DNA of 64,000 bases from Acestrorhynchus altus (lineage: Eukaryota > Chordata > Actinopteri > Characiformes > Acestrorhynchidae): the NCBI GenBank assembly GCA_034509495.1, contig CM067508.1, positions 23,171,533 through 23,235,532 on the forward strand, written 5' to 3'. Below, piece by piece: positions 39,201 through 50,390 of this stretch (positions are counted from its first letter, which is position 1; each line of letters starts with the position of its first letter). Position numbers and translations under genes: made by a program. Under the pieces are notes generated by a model, which saw only the letters and a program-made list of their open reading frames with translations, was not told the origin of the DNA and searched no databases.

Positions 39201-42200
39201 TTCCTGGAGTGTCTGAATTTGTATTCCCGATTAAATCATTGTCTGCATGTCTGATCGGTAAACATAAGGAGGATTTCTCTGAACAAAAGACCTGTTTACT
39301 GTTTTCCAGTTTCTCAGAAATCAATTTATCAACCCCCATTTCAGTATGACCAACACATGCCAGAAACCCACACATTCCTGTCTTGCATAGTGGAATGTGT
39401 TTGTGCGTCTTTATTGAAAGTAATTTCTTGAAAATATGGTGAATCGTTACCCTTGGCACTTCCTAGTCCTGCCTGGAACCAGAGCTGAACTGTTGCAACG
39501 GTGTTTGTCAGTGTTTTCCTGTTAAAATCATGCCTCTTTGCATGCACAGTAGAGGTGTTCATCATGGAATTGTCTCTTTTCTTTGTATACTTGTCTGGTG
39601 TTTCCTGGTGGTCAACTCAGAGGCCTATTGTGGAGTTTTCCTTGGAGGACGGTAGGAAGTTAAAGCTGAAGGCCATGAGACAGCAGCAGAGCAAGGCAAA
39701 ACCTGCCCTTGACTCTGGAACTCAGAAGGTGAGGGTCATCGTCTACAAGGAACCTTCTGTTGCAATGCAGCTTGAGGGTATTTTCAAACCGAATCAAATG
39801 GAACAGAAAGGGCATTTCTGATCCTGAACAGCATTGATTCATAAACAGTGTGAGAGGAGTGTAATTGCTTTCCTTAATACAATCTTAAAAATTGAGGCAC
39901 TTTTAAAGTTTCTGTGAATGATGCCATAGAAGAACCACGTTTAGCTGCTAATGCTCAGCAATTAACCAAAAATCAACCACTTAACTGACATAATCTTACC
40001 CACTTAGGTTGTTTAGATTTTTATTATGTTAATTAGAATTTACGGTGTGGAATCCTACCTTAGCTATTGCTATGTTTCTTACTTAGCACTATGGGATTGA
40101 GACACAAACAGCACAATTCTTAGCACTGTTTTTTTAGCAACAGAAGACTAGAACGTCTTCGTTTCGGCTTGATTTAAAGTAAGTGATTTTAATCTCCATA
40201 GTTTTATGAAGTGAGTGCTTACGAATGTTAAGTAGATTAAATCACTGCTATTACAAAGCAAATTCTCTTGTTGCTAACACCCCTCTTTATATTCTGTGTA
40301 CACTTGACACTAGAATAAGCTGCAAACCTTTATCATGTCCCTGTAATGCTGTGAAAACTGTGAAAAGTGACGTACCACGGTTCTGCAAGAACCTTAAACA
40401 TACTGTGATGTATACATTTTTGGCCATAATGCCATGTTTTCTGAATTCTTAGAATAGAAGAACCACTTTTAGTTCCATAAAAGCATAGTTTTGTAATGGA
40501 TGTGTATGAGTGTGAAGAACATTTTAAATAATTAATGAACTCTCATCTGATGCACTTTTTTTGGGAACTTTTTACCAAACCTTTTCTGTCTGAACATTGA
40601 AAGGGGCACAGGAGGAGAGCACCAATTAAGACTCCAATTAAGAGGAATAGTTTGGGGCATTAATAATAAAAACCTCAATTTTGTACATTTATTAGTTAGT
40701 TTTATTTTATTTTATTTTTAACTGATAAATGGACGTATATCACCATTTATCCTCTGATCCACAGAATCAATCCCATAAATTTCAAGAACAGAAAGGAGGA
40801 CATAAGAAGCATCAGCAGAAGTCTCCTTTAAAAAGTAAATCTGCAGTACAGCAGGCAGCTGGGACTGAAACCGACCACACAGAGAAGAAGGGAGGCCGGA
40901 GTGGTCACTACTCAGGTTTCAGGACCACACAGGAAGTGGAGCATGTTGAACTAGAAGATGGCAGAAAACGGCAGAAGGTTCTTCCCATGCCTTCACACAG
41001 AGGTCCAAAGATCAGGTACTGATTTGAATCCTCTGTTGCAACATTGCGCACTAGAATATCCTGAGGGAGTGATCCTGATTTTTTTGATGGAGAAAAGTGA
41101 GGAGAATGTAAATTTGAATGGAACTGACATGTGTCCATCTCCTGCTCTGGATTAGGCACAGAGACAAAGGCAAGCAGCCAACCCAGTCCAAGAATGTGAA
41201 GCGAGGACCGAGCAGAAAAGACAAAAAACTCCCCTTCTCTCTGGAGAAACCCAACCAGAATAAGAAACAGGTGAACACATTTTTCTTCCACTGTCTTGTT
41301 ACACTCTTGTTGTACCCTTGTTACAATCTTGCTTGGGTCCAAAATGTCCATGCATGTCTCAGTTCCAGTGGAGCATAAATCTGTATGCAACATGCACCGG
41401 TGTGGGAATTCTGGAACAGTATTTTTCATGTACATATCTTCTGATGAAAACACATAGATTTATGTAAATGTATTAATTGAGAGTATATCCACCTAGTTTA
41501 ACATGTAGGTGAAATATAGAGGCTTCCCACACAACCAAGAAAATGATAAGAAAAAAATTATAATGTATAAAAAATTATGTAAATAATGTATAATAAATAG
41601 GAATCATGTTGCCCTGTGTTTAATGCAATAAATGGTTATATACTCCTACATATATTAAAGTAATAAAACACAAGAGGCAGCTCGAGTGTTCTATTGCTTT
41701 TATACAGAAAAGAAATAAAAGAAGAAAATAATGAACAGAGGTGTGAACATATTTAATTTCCATCTGGCAAATTATACTTCCTTAATTAGCAGCGGGTAGC
41801 TACGTCACAGTAACAAACTCCACACTGTACAGCCTGCAGCTGCTTTTCCACCTCCTTACTCAGACCAGCAAATTAGCTAAATTCCATTTCCCACTCACTG
41901 TTTTTCTTGTCGTTTTTGTCTTTTATTGTGGATTTTTGTTGTGATCTTCGGCCCATAGAGAGAGGGCCACAGATGCACACAAACATCTCTGTGCCACCAA
42001 ACATTGGTGTGCACAAGCAGAAAATCCTCAAATCATAAACGCTAAGAAACACTTCCCTGAACTACACCAAGCCCTGACCAGATCCATTTTCCACAGTCTC
42101 ACTGAGTCTATGTCCGCATGTCCATATGCCCAGAACTCAGTTTTTAAAACAGTTTTTAAAATTCCATTTAAGCAGCTGCAGCTCTAGTCAAGCGGATGAG

Positions 42201-42627
42201 AAACTGGTTGCTCCATGTCTGGATCTGAACCATTGTCTTAATCCATTTAGTTTTGTTTTGCCCAGAACATTTGTTATTTAAAGTGTTGTTGCTAATATTT
42301 TTCTTGCTGTTGTGGCAAGATAACTGCACAATTCAAGTGCTTCTCAACCAATCAGCTTGCATTGCTGGAACTAACTGTTGTGTAATTGTCATTGAGGAAT
42401 GGTACATAAACACATTTATCACAATTGAATGAAACAGAATCATTTAAAATGTTGTCCATTCTGGATTACTGGTTTTCACGCGTTACAAACCATACTGATC
42501 AACATTAAAACTGAAAATAGATTGAAGATGTACTAGGTGTGGACTAGTACATCCATATGTGCTTTACACCAGTGTATTGACTTTTATTCATGTCATGGAA
42601 AATGTCCTGTAAATATGCCGGGAAATT

Positions 42628-42660
<33 letters not shown>

Positions 42661-43020
42661 GGGAGAACCTTGATACAAATACAGTAAAATTAGTTCAGTG
42701 CAGGGTTTTAAGTACGCTTTGAAAAACTGTTCAAATCTAAAATTGTCTGATACTTTTATTTTTCATAATTTGCTGATTCAGTATCCTTATACATTCCTCT
42801 AGTTGTTAGTGAACTAGTAATCCATTTTCTTGACTGTAAGTGTTGCTCTGGTTGATTTAAACCTTGTGGTGTTTTTCAGAGTGCTAAACCAGTGAAAAGA
42901 AAGTTCCAGAACAAAGACAATGACCGATTTGACAATCTGGTGGATCAGTACAAGAAGAAACTCCTGGGTACCTCCAGCTCAAAGAATTCAGTCATCAAAA
43001 AGAGCAAATGGTTCAGCTGA
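29152..43020 (+). CDS. rbm28: RNA-binding protein 28 (nucleolar, four RRMs), 19 coding exons
   Basis: Exons: 29152-29269, 30333-30491, 30596-30714, 30947-31022, 31171-31263, 32762-32833, 32922-32991, 33173-33396, 33507-33573, 33873-33982, 34183-34256, 34354-34489, 35210-35274, 35396-35554, 35881-36030, 39621-39728, 40765-41015, 41156-41270, 42880-43020. All phases agree and give 768 aa, against 759 in human as I recall. RRM1 starts at LYVSNLP (residues 6-12) with RNP1 CRGFGYV; RRM2 at KLIIRNLSF (about 123) with RGFAFV; an Asp/Glu/Ser-rich linker spans about 236-310; RRM3 starts at TVFLRNLSF (about 330); RRM4 at RLCIHNLP (about 481) with SLGYGFVEF. The tail is Lys-rich. RBM28, the homologue of yeast Nop4, acts in 60S ribosomal subunit assembly in the nucleolus and associates with spliceosomal snRNPs. 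All introns are GT-AG except intron 13, which is GC-AG. Confidence 0.95.
29975..30270 (+). mobile_element. tRNA-derived SINE in rbm28 intron 1
   Basis: An A-box-like 'tggttcagtggctgatga' is followed by a perfect B-box GGTTCGAATCC at 30034-30044, then an unrelated body of about 220 bp. There is no tRNA acceptor stem, so I read it as a SINE. It ends about 60 bases before the exon 2 acceptor. Confidence 0.55.
31423..32027 (-). mobile_element. Dispersed short DNA transposon, 'ATGGACAAA' family, copy 4, in rbm28 intron 5
   Basis: Reversed orientation: it opens 'gaatttgtggacacccctt' and closes 'gtcctaatacttttgtccat'. It contains the family words 'cagcttgtctagtcc' and 'gcatcctgacctcatta'. At about 600 bp it is longer than copy 1 and appears to carry an insertion near 31580-31700. 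Confidence 0.7.
32551..32592 (-). mobile_element. Reversed LINE tail fragment
   Basis: 'atcagaattagtttattaat' followed by 'cccagagggaaat' is the reverse form of the tail at 4370-4408, and the same motif recurs at 53221-53270. Confidence 0.5.
33219..33248 (+). repeat. rbm28: In-frame (GAT)10 run encoding poly-aspartate in rbm28
   Basis: Ten consecutive GAT codons inside exon 8, within the acidic linker between RRM2 and RRM3. Being a triplet repeat, length changes keep the frame. Confidence 0.95.
36403..36575. mobile_element. Palindromic MITE, copy A
   Basis: About 170 bp with terminal inverted repeats: left 'taccatattttccagactat', right end reverse-complemented 'taccatattttctggactat'. No coding capacity. 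A close relative lies at 60769-60937. Confidence 0.8.
37269..38540 (+). mobile_element. Inactive Tc1-like transposon with long inverted repeats
   Basis: The ends are long inverted repeats (roughly 150-210 bp): left 'tacactcctgatcaaaacct', right end reversed 'tatactactgttcaaaatct', flanked by TA. The interior still resembles a Tc1 transposase gene (a start-proximal 'ttgagcgaggcttctcacaa', a later 'ccccagatcttagtccgatc'), but frameshifts and stops break it. It is a dead copy within rbm28 intron 15 in the same orientation as the gene. Confidence 0.8.
42629..42656. repeat. Poly(T) tract
   Basis: About 28 T residues in the last rbm28 intron, some 220 bases before the final exon. Confidence 0.9.
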
Positions 43021-43107
43021 GTGTGTGAGTGTGTGAGTGTGTGAGTGTGTGAGTGTGTGAGTGTGTGAGTGTGTGAGTGTGTGAGTGTGTGAGTGTGTGA
43101 GTGTGTG
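43018..43107 (+). repeat. rbm28: (TGAGTGTG)n minisatellite beginning at the rbm28 stop codon
   Basis: About eleven copies of an 8-bp unit. The rbm28 stop TGA (43018-43020) is the first triplet of the first unit, so the 3' untranslated region starts inside the array. Confidence 0.95.
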
Positions 43108-43190
43108 GCCATGTCATTGGATATGTAAAAGATTAAACTGGTATTTTTATGTCAGCTATGTAGTTGTTTTTGTTTGATCAAACTGTGGCA

Positions 43191-43196
43191 AATAAA
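43191..43196 (+). terminator. rbm28: rbm28 polyadenylation signal
   Basis: AATAAA about 170 bases after the stop codon, giving a short 3' untranslated region. Confidence 0.6.
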
Positions 43197-43859
43197 TATT
43201 TAGATAAATGTAATAATTGCATAATTCCTTCTTGTCTGGAACATGTACTGAATGACAAACTCTTTGGCACATGTCTGAGGCCACTGTGGGGAAGGGGGAG
43301 AGAGGTGGTTGTCAATATTGACTCTGTCGAAACTAAATCCTTGGGAAATAAAGGACTTTTTCCTCTTTCCTTTTTCTAAGCTTTTGATATCTAATAAGAT
43401 ATTTGGGGAAAAATATCCAAATTTTACCAAAATATTTTTTTGCATTTTTAGATTAGCAGCGTAACCATGAGTATAATTCCTAAATAAAGGCTATAGTTCA
43501 TTTTCATAAAGGGAAGTTCCAGACTTAGCACACGTCAATCAAGTTAAAATGTCACTGTCTTGTTGCTTTGTGATGGAATTTAAGGCAATATTACATTATT
43601 TGATGGTAAGTCAAACTAGGGGATTCACAAATTATTATTTTTATTAGAATTTCTACTATTGTTTTAATATTAATGTTTTATATTATATTAATTTCATATT
43701 AATATAAACATTTGAAAATAGCCATTTACTAATTAAAATGATTCAGAATTTTATGTCAATGTCACAAATGTGAATGCAAATGGCATAGAATTAACTGAAA
43801 TTCTGAATGTGGCTTAATGTATTAAAGTGACTTTGCATCACCTACTTTCTCACTTATTT

Positions 43860-44032
43860 CTGGTCATACTCTACTGCAGGAACGATCAACCTGTGATTGA
43901 AAAAAGTAATCAATTGTACATTAAACTTTTTTCATCCCATTTAAACTAATTAAAAGGAAAATATTTAACGTTAAAACTATTGCTTTGCTTTTGGATCACA
44001 GGTTCATCGTTCCTACAGTAGAGAGTAGGGCC
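43860..44032. mobile_element. Palindromic MITE
   Basis: Left arm 'ctactgcaggaacgatcaac' pairs with the right arm, which reads 'ctactgtaggaacgatgaac' when reversed. The arms are about 35 bp at the outer edges of a 173 bp AT-rich element. No coding capacity. Confidence 0.7.
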
Positions 44033-45144
44033 AGTAATCATTGACAGAAGGTTGGTGTTCGTAGGTTGTTTAAGTACATTAACCCTTTAAAGGTCTGCTC
44101 AACTTTAATTTGGAGTCACTGTATCTTATTGAAGAAGTTGCTGAACTTGACCTGACTGTCATCAGTACAATACGACAATACAAAATGTCCTCTATAGGTC
44201 GCTGTCTTTTACCTTTTTTTTGTTCTCATCCATAGAGGACGTCAGCAACAAGTAAATCATTTCACACATTGCCTGTGAAATGGAGCCCTATTCCCTCATA
44301 AATAATGTGCTTTATAGGGTTAGTCCATTTAGTAATGTAGACACATCCTCATCAGTAACTCATGACAGCAAAGCTCGTATAAACCAACCCAAGTGTCTTA
44401 AGATGTGCTTAAGCTCAATGCGTGCGTGCGCACACACACACACACACACAAACTGAATTTTGAGCTAAACTTCATAAAACTCTGTGGTGTTCATGGAATA
44501 ATCCTTGATTATGTTGCTTACAAACATAATCCTCCCAATGAAGATCTAATTATACACAAGGAAACATCTGAACTTCACAGCGTCCAGTGTCTCGTAACTG
44601 TCACTGCATTACCAACTATATGAGCAAACATAGTCAGCTCCATTCGTTCCGCTGTGTTCCACACTTAGTAATGACACCAAGAGTTGGATTCTGGTCCATA
44701 TTTAGTTTGTGTAGTGAGTTACGATGTTTGCTATGTGAATTATGGGAGATTAGAGTGCCTCAAAACTTTGTTCAAATTCCATTCCAAATTACGATTCGTA
44801 CAAAATAATTGACACTCATTAGTTCCCTAAAACATAATTAGTGATCCTTTTCAGTCACAGCCATTGTTTCTGGTGGAAAGTTTGCTGTTTTTTTTTTTTT
44901 TTTTTTGCTTCAAGCTCCAAATTGGATAATGCAGCTGATAGGATAATTAAAGAAGCAGCATGATGGGCCATGTCAGTATTTGCTATTAAACTGGATTGGT
45001 TAAAGAGTTGGTTATGTAAGTATATTCACAAAACAATCAGAAATTAGAACTGTATTTTTATTTCATTGAGATTTGTAATAATATGTGAATATACATATAA
45101 AAATAAGCATTTAAATCATGCTTTAACAAAATAATTTAGAATAA

Positions 45145-45742
45145 ATACACTAAATGTCCAAATGTTGGAAATCCTTTTTAATGAACTACTTTAATTTGCC
45201 CCATTGCTGACGCAAATGTGCAAATGCACACACAGCTTGTCTAGTCCCCGTGGAACCTATTAGCACCATGTCTAATGCCAGGTTGGGCTAGAGGCATTGA
45301 GCCCTGGAGCAGTGGACTTGTTTTCTCTGGAATTATGGTGCTCCATCTAGCACAAGGGTTGGATTGGCTGCAGGTTTTCATTTTAAACAAACACTTGTGA
45401 CACCTGATTGTACTCGTTAAATCAACTGGGCAGTTGACTGATCCATTCACTGGAATGAAAACCTGCAGCCACACCAACCCTTTGTGGATAAGATTGGACA
45501 CCAGTCTAGCACTTTTGGGATGAGTTAGGAAGTCGGATATGACGTAGGGTGATCCTGACCTACTAATGCTCTTGTTACTGAATGCAAGCAAATCCTTACA
45601 CTGATGCTCCAAAATCTAATAGAGAGCCTCCCTTGAGAGGTAGAAACAATTACTTCTACATAATTGAGATTTTTTTTTAGTACCCTTGATTTTAGAAGAA
45701 AAAAATAAACAGGTGTCCAAATAGTTTTGTCCATATAGTTTA
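45145..45742 (-). mobile_element. Dispersed short DNA transposon, 'ATGGACAAA' family, copy 5, host of a nested insertion
   Basis: Reversed orientation, from 'cactaaatgtccaaatgttg' to 'caaatagttttgtccatata'. Family words 'cagcttgtctagtcc' and 'gatcctgacctactaatgct' are present. The element is split by the insertion at 45354-45504. Confidence 0.75.
45354..45504. mobile_element. Nested MITE with 8-bp target duplication
   Basis: Flanked by identical TCTAGCAC at 45346-45353 and 45505-45512. Its arms are inverted: left 'ggctgcaggttttcat', right 'atgaaaacctgcagcc'. An 8-bp duplication suggests a hAT-type transposase source. The right arm extends further than the left, so the left end may be eroded. 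Confidence 0.75.
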
Positions 45743-46174
45743 TATATAAAATAAAGCATTTTACAACTTCAGTGACATAATTTACAATAAATAATCACAT
45801 CTGCAAATAACAATGTTTTACTATATGAAACTATTAGCTATCCATACAAGATATATGATCAAAAAGTGCATGGTCCATAGTGTGCATATGCTGGTTTTCT
45901 AGACGGGGATAGAGGATTTGTGCTTCCCAGCATTATCTGTCATAGGTCTTCTGGTAAGGTGGTGTGACATCATTGCCTGCTTGGCTGGTGGTGAGATCAG
46001 CCTGCCTGGCCGTGTGTGCGCATGTGTGAAAGTTAATACTGATTGAAATGGCTTGCACTCAGTTTCTTTGCCCTTGCTGTGTCAGTGGCTGCTGAAGATT
46101 GAAGTCTTTTAAAATACATATACAGTACTTATTAATATACATCTTAAGAGTCCTTTGGTCTATAAATATGTTTT

Positions 46175-46182
46175 TTTTTAAT
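46175..46182 (-). terminator. lepa: Possible lepa polyadenylation signal
   Basis: ATTAAA in transcript sense, about 60 bases after the lepa stop codon. It is a weak variant signal and I saw no nearby AATAAA on the minus strand. Confidence 0.35.
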
Positions 46183-46241
46183 ATATAAATAAATACCATA
46201 AATACTGTAACAAAATAGTGGACTATAGGGAGATGTTGGTT

Positions 46242-48184
46242 CTAGCAGGTCTTTAGCTGGTCTAGGTTGTGTGTAAGTTTCTGTAAGTATTTTTGCAGTC
46301 TGTCCAATGCTACATGGCCCAAGGTGACATGGAATGTTCCGTTATTCTTCAAAAACACCTCCAGGGTCTTCTCTGTGGCAGTTTTTCTGGGTGCACACTG
46401 CAGGGAGCTCATCCTCTCCTCCAGGTCTCTCTGCAGCTTTGACACATCGCTGTGTAGCTGGGTCACGTGGCCTTTAGGCAGACTGTGTAGTACTCTCTGG
46501 AAGGAGCTGAGGGTCTCCACCACAGAGCCAAGGCCTTCGATGGGCTTATCTGCTGGGAGCTCAGGGAGCAGCTCAGCACTGTCCAGGACCACCTTATGGA
46601 TTATTGGCCGCTGTAGGAGAAGATTGAAGCTGCCATAAGAGAGAGAACCCTTTTCTTCACTATTGACTGCATTTGTATTGTTATAACACTGTTTTGATTG
46701 TTTTGTTTTTTTTCAGATGAACACTCAGATGAAATATCAACAACATATCAGTGATGTAGCAGCGGTAAAGCATCTGACACATTCAGTAGATTGTTGTCCA
46801 TCATTAAAATGAGATTATAATCTGATTAATTCAGTTGTTTGGAGAGTCCAAGTTCATAACTCAGATGTTTACCTAAGAAACCACTGATCCTGTAATTGGT
46901 CTAATACAGACTGTTAGAGACCAGCTGCTGACACCAGTCTGTAATTAGGTTAAGATTAAGGAGCCAGAATGAGGATGAGGGTAAGGATTAATTTTGGGTT
47001 GAAGTCAAGGTTAGGATTTGGGCCAGGATGAGAGTTAGATTTGTTTTTGGGGTTAAGGTTAGATTTAGGATTAGGGGAAGGTTCCAAGGTGGCCCAACAG
47101 GATACTAGAGCTTTCATGCTCTGACATAGTAATCACTTACATATACATATACTCCTTTCACCCTGTTCTTCAATGGACATCACAGAGCACACATTATTTT
47201 GGTGGTGGGACATTCAGCACTGCACTAACACTGACATGGTGCTGGTGTGTTAGTGTGTGTTGCACTGGTACAAGTGGATCAGACAGCAGTGCTGTTGGAG
47301 TGTTTAAACACTGTGTCCACTCACTGTTCACTCTATTAGACACTCCTACCTACAGTAGTTGCTTCACCATGTAGATTTAAAGTTAAGAGACAGAAGTTCA
47401 TCTGGTTCTGTACAGTTTGTTTTGGTCATCCTCTAGTCCTATTATAGTGGTCATAGGATGCTGCCCTCAGGATGCTTCTGGATATTTCTGGCTGCTGATG
47501 ATACTCCAGCAGCAGTGCTGTGTCTGATTGACTCATACCAGTGAAAGATGCATTAACACACCACCAACATATGCTGGTGTACTATATATAACACTTACGT
47601 ACTGACCAGCACAACCTGACAACCTGTAGTAATAGTGGAGGAATCTTTAAAATGGTTCTATAAAACATCAGAGAAGAACCTTCAGATTTATATTTATGAC
47701 ACTCGGATGCTTTTATCCAGATTGAATTACATTAGGCATTCAGATGGTTCATTGAGTTGTCATGGCTCATACTAAAGAGCCCCTGGAGAGCCACTTTTGT
47801 AAAGAGTGTATATGAGGGATGAGTATTAGTCAGAGAGTATAGGAAGGAAGGCAGTATAGTTTAAAGAAGCCTGACTGTCGGGAAAATGCTGTTGCAGAAT
47901 CTGGCAATTCCTATTATAACTGATACAAAGTTATCCTTAACTAAACACACATAGAAGACTGGATCAAAGAAACTCCACATAGGTATTTATATTGCAATTG
48001 TGAATTGATGTGATCTTAGACCCCTGACATGCATTACCTCATCTTTTTGCCTCTGGATTCTGGCACTGATGTTTTCGGCCTGCAGTTTGAATTTCTTCAC
48101 AGTATCTACAGGGAGAGGGAATCCGTGGCAGAGGGCAAGCATGCTCGCTACACAGGAGCACATCAGAACTGGGTATGGGTGCAT
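46242..48184 (-). CDS. lepa: Leptin a precursor, two coding exons
   Basis: Coding exons are 48184-48038 and 46610-46242 in transcript order, phase 0, donor GATGAG|GTAATG and acceptor CCTACAG|CGG, encoding 171 aa. The single coding-region intron sits after about residue 49, as in other leptin genes. Residues 1 to about 20 are a signal peptide (MCSCVASMLALCHG). The mature part has the four-helix cytokine pattern with ADKPIEGLG and LPKGHV conserved in otophysan leptins. Cys121 and the C-terminal Cys171 can form the single leptin disulfide. Asn38-Ile-Ser and Asn139-Gly-Thr are potential N-glycosylation sites. Leptin is a secreted ligand of the leptin receptor acting through JAK-STAT signalling; in fish lepa is mainly expressed in liver and linked to appetite and energy use. 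The gene faces rbm28 tail to tail, as LEP does RBM28 in human. Confidence 0.95.
47157..47600 (+). mobile_element. Interspersed repeat within lepa intron, related to 51060-51275
   Basis: Contains 'tcaccctgttcttcaatgga', 'gtgttgcactggtacaagtg' and 'tctattagacactcctacct'. The first two words recur in reverse orientation at 51060-51275, showing a multi-copy family. It lies in the intron between the two lepa coding exons. No coding capacity. Confidence 0.6.
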
Positions 48185-49275
48185 GCTTCCTCTTTTTCTT
48201 GTGTTAGAGGCTGTATGGCAGTCCAGTTGTGCAGCACTACCTAAAAATGATAAACAATGATTTAATGATTGTCGCTGTCCAACTTAACTCCAGTTGCAAC
48301 AGGAACAGTACACACTTAACAATAATGCTGCTATAAATGGTTCTTTGACTGACACCATAGATGCCATACCATACTTGAGTGTGAAGAACCTTTAAAGGAA
48401 TAAAAGAAGATATGAGCTCCAGGTTCTTCGCCAATTTATGGAATCTTGACACATCTCTTGATAGCTCTAGTGGTTGTCCTATGAAATCACTCAAATTTAC
48501 ATTTGCAGTAGCTTTATCTTTAAGACTTTAGCAGGTTATGGAATACATTCACTGCATTTTATGATACTGCTTAAGCAAAGCTGTACAGTAAAATCCAACA
48601 CATTTCAGTCAGCAGGAGATCGGTGCCTATAGTATTGAGACTCTTGCAGTGCTTTACTGCAGTGGGTATGAAGAATTGTATAGTGGATAGGAGCTGGAAA
48701 GGTATTATAATAAATAAATTATAGGTGAAGCTAAATCGTACATGACAAAAAACTAATACAGTTACACGGTCCAGCTCATAAAGATTGACAGTAGGTCACA
48801 TTTCTTTATCCTAAACGTAAAAAAAGAACCTTCTTTACTAAACCCCTAAAATAAAGCAATGTAGTTGAATTTTAACCTCCAATTTTATTTTGCATGGATA
48901 AATAAACATATGCGTTTTCCCTCTTCAAAATGACTCTAGGATCATCTTTTTAAAGTTGGAGTACTCCTAGAAAAAGTCAACTTTCAAATTGAATCAAGTA
49001 CATTTGGGGGGTGTGGTGTTTCTCTGCAGAAGATAATCTGGATTCCCCCACATTATGTTGCAATGATAAGGTAATTGCAAAATTATATTAAACATGATTA
49101 TTCTGATGAGATTCAAATACTGGATACTGATTGTATATGAAGTTAAACTGATCACATAGAGCTCTTTTTAGGCAATATACACAGTAGATTTCATAAATAC
49201 ACTCGAGCTGTACAGAGAGAGTCAGAGAGAGAGGGAGGTCTTACCTTTAGGTGAGAGAGCTGTGTCATGCTTAGG
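48185..49275 (-). other. lepa: lepa 5' untranslated exon parts and first intron
   Basis: In transcript sense, ATTTTTAG|GTAGTG gives an acceptor at 48240, placing 56 untranslated bases before the start codon. A matching donor CTAAAG|GTAAGA at 49245 defines a short leader exon ending there. The intron of about 1 kb holds a fragment of the 'GAACCTT' repeat near 48325-48430. A non-coding first exon is the usual leptin gene structure. Confidence 0.65.
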
Positions 49276-49292
49276 CTCCATCAGTGCTGGAG

Positions 49293-49318
49293 CTTTATAG
49301 TTGATAGCTGTTGACTCA
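49293..49318 (-). promoter_or_regulatory. lepa: lepa core promoter: TATA box and AP-1-like site
   Basis: In transcript sense TATAAAG lies at 49299-49293 and TGAGTCA, an AP-1 consensus, at 49318-49312 just upstream. The TATA box predicts initiation near 49267-49273, about 25 bases before the leader-exon donor. This agrees with TATA-driven leptin promoters in general. Confidence 0.6.
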
Positions 49319-50286
49319 TCTGTGAATCACCTCAGGCTTTCCTGCCCTAGTGTCCCACTAGGGGGAAGGAGAAGGGGACAACCCCCCACCCTCACCCCAA
49401 ACACACCAAACCCCACTCAGTTTCAGCACATACTCATACCCATGCACTCTTAAAACATTATATCCAATTCACTGGATAGTATATTGAGTGTGTCAGGTGG
49501 TTACTGCATCATTTCCCAGACTTTTCAAAACAGGGGCTGGGGATTTGATTTGATTTGATGTCTCCACACAGTTATTATTGGGGCTTTATAATTCCTCCAG
49601 AAACATAAACCAGCAGAAATTCCTCACAACATTTCTTTCAAGCAAATATTGTGGGTGTTCAAGTATGCAAATCTAGTTCAACACTGATCAGCCAGAACAT
49701 TAAAATCACGGGTGAAGTGAATACCACATATCTGGTTCCAGTCACACTTGCATCTTGTTAGGTGGGATTTTTTGTAACGGGGACAACCCTTTTCTCTCTG
49801 GAGAGTTGGTCACTTGCATTTGCAGCCCAGTTGACACAAGTTACATTTGAAAAAAATATTTAATTATTCAACAATTTATTCAGGATTGACATCTGTATCA
49901 TTTGCTGAGATCACTAATCTCAGTTTGTATTGTGTACTTAATTCTTGTAATTACTCAAATATTTTGTCCTGAATGTTTAATTTGCCTGGTGGATTTTCTC
50001 TCACCCTGAGTGAAAACTCTCCATCATTGTTGTGCTATTCTGTTACAGTGTCATCCAATTTCCCACAGAGTTAACAGCAGGGAAGGCACAACAGCTGAAA
50101 TGCTTCGGCTACTGCTAAACGCATCGACAAACAGCAGCAGCATGTGCAGTAGGCATGCATTTCATTTTGTGCTCAGAGAGATTCTTTGCATGACCACCAT
50201 GCCAATCATATGGTGGGTGTAGACCATGACAACATGGAGTCTTTCAGTGAACGAGATAAAAGGAGACCTCATTTCCCTATTCCACT

Positions 50287-50390
<104 letters not shown>

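Larger units (their letters stand above)
36031..39620 (+). other. rbm28: rbm28 intron 15, the longest intron, filled with transposons
   Basis: A 3.6 kb GT-AG intron splitting the RRM4 end from the RPIVEFSLED block. It holds a palindromic MITE at 36403-36575, a Tc1-like fragment at 36717-36900 and a nearly full-length broken Tc1-like element at 37269-38540. Confidence 0.85.

Noticed and set aside
49279..49281. Calling the upstream in-frame ATG as the leptin start
   Set aside because: It lies upstream of the start site predicted by the TATA box and would place the signal peptide internally; the start at 48184 fits the family.
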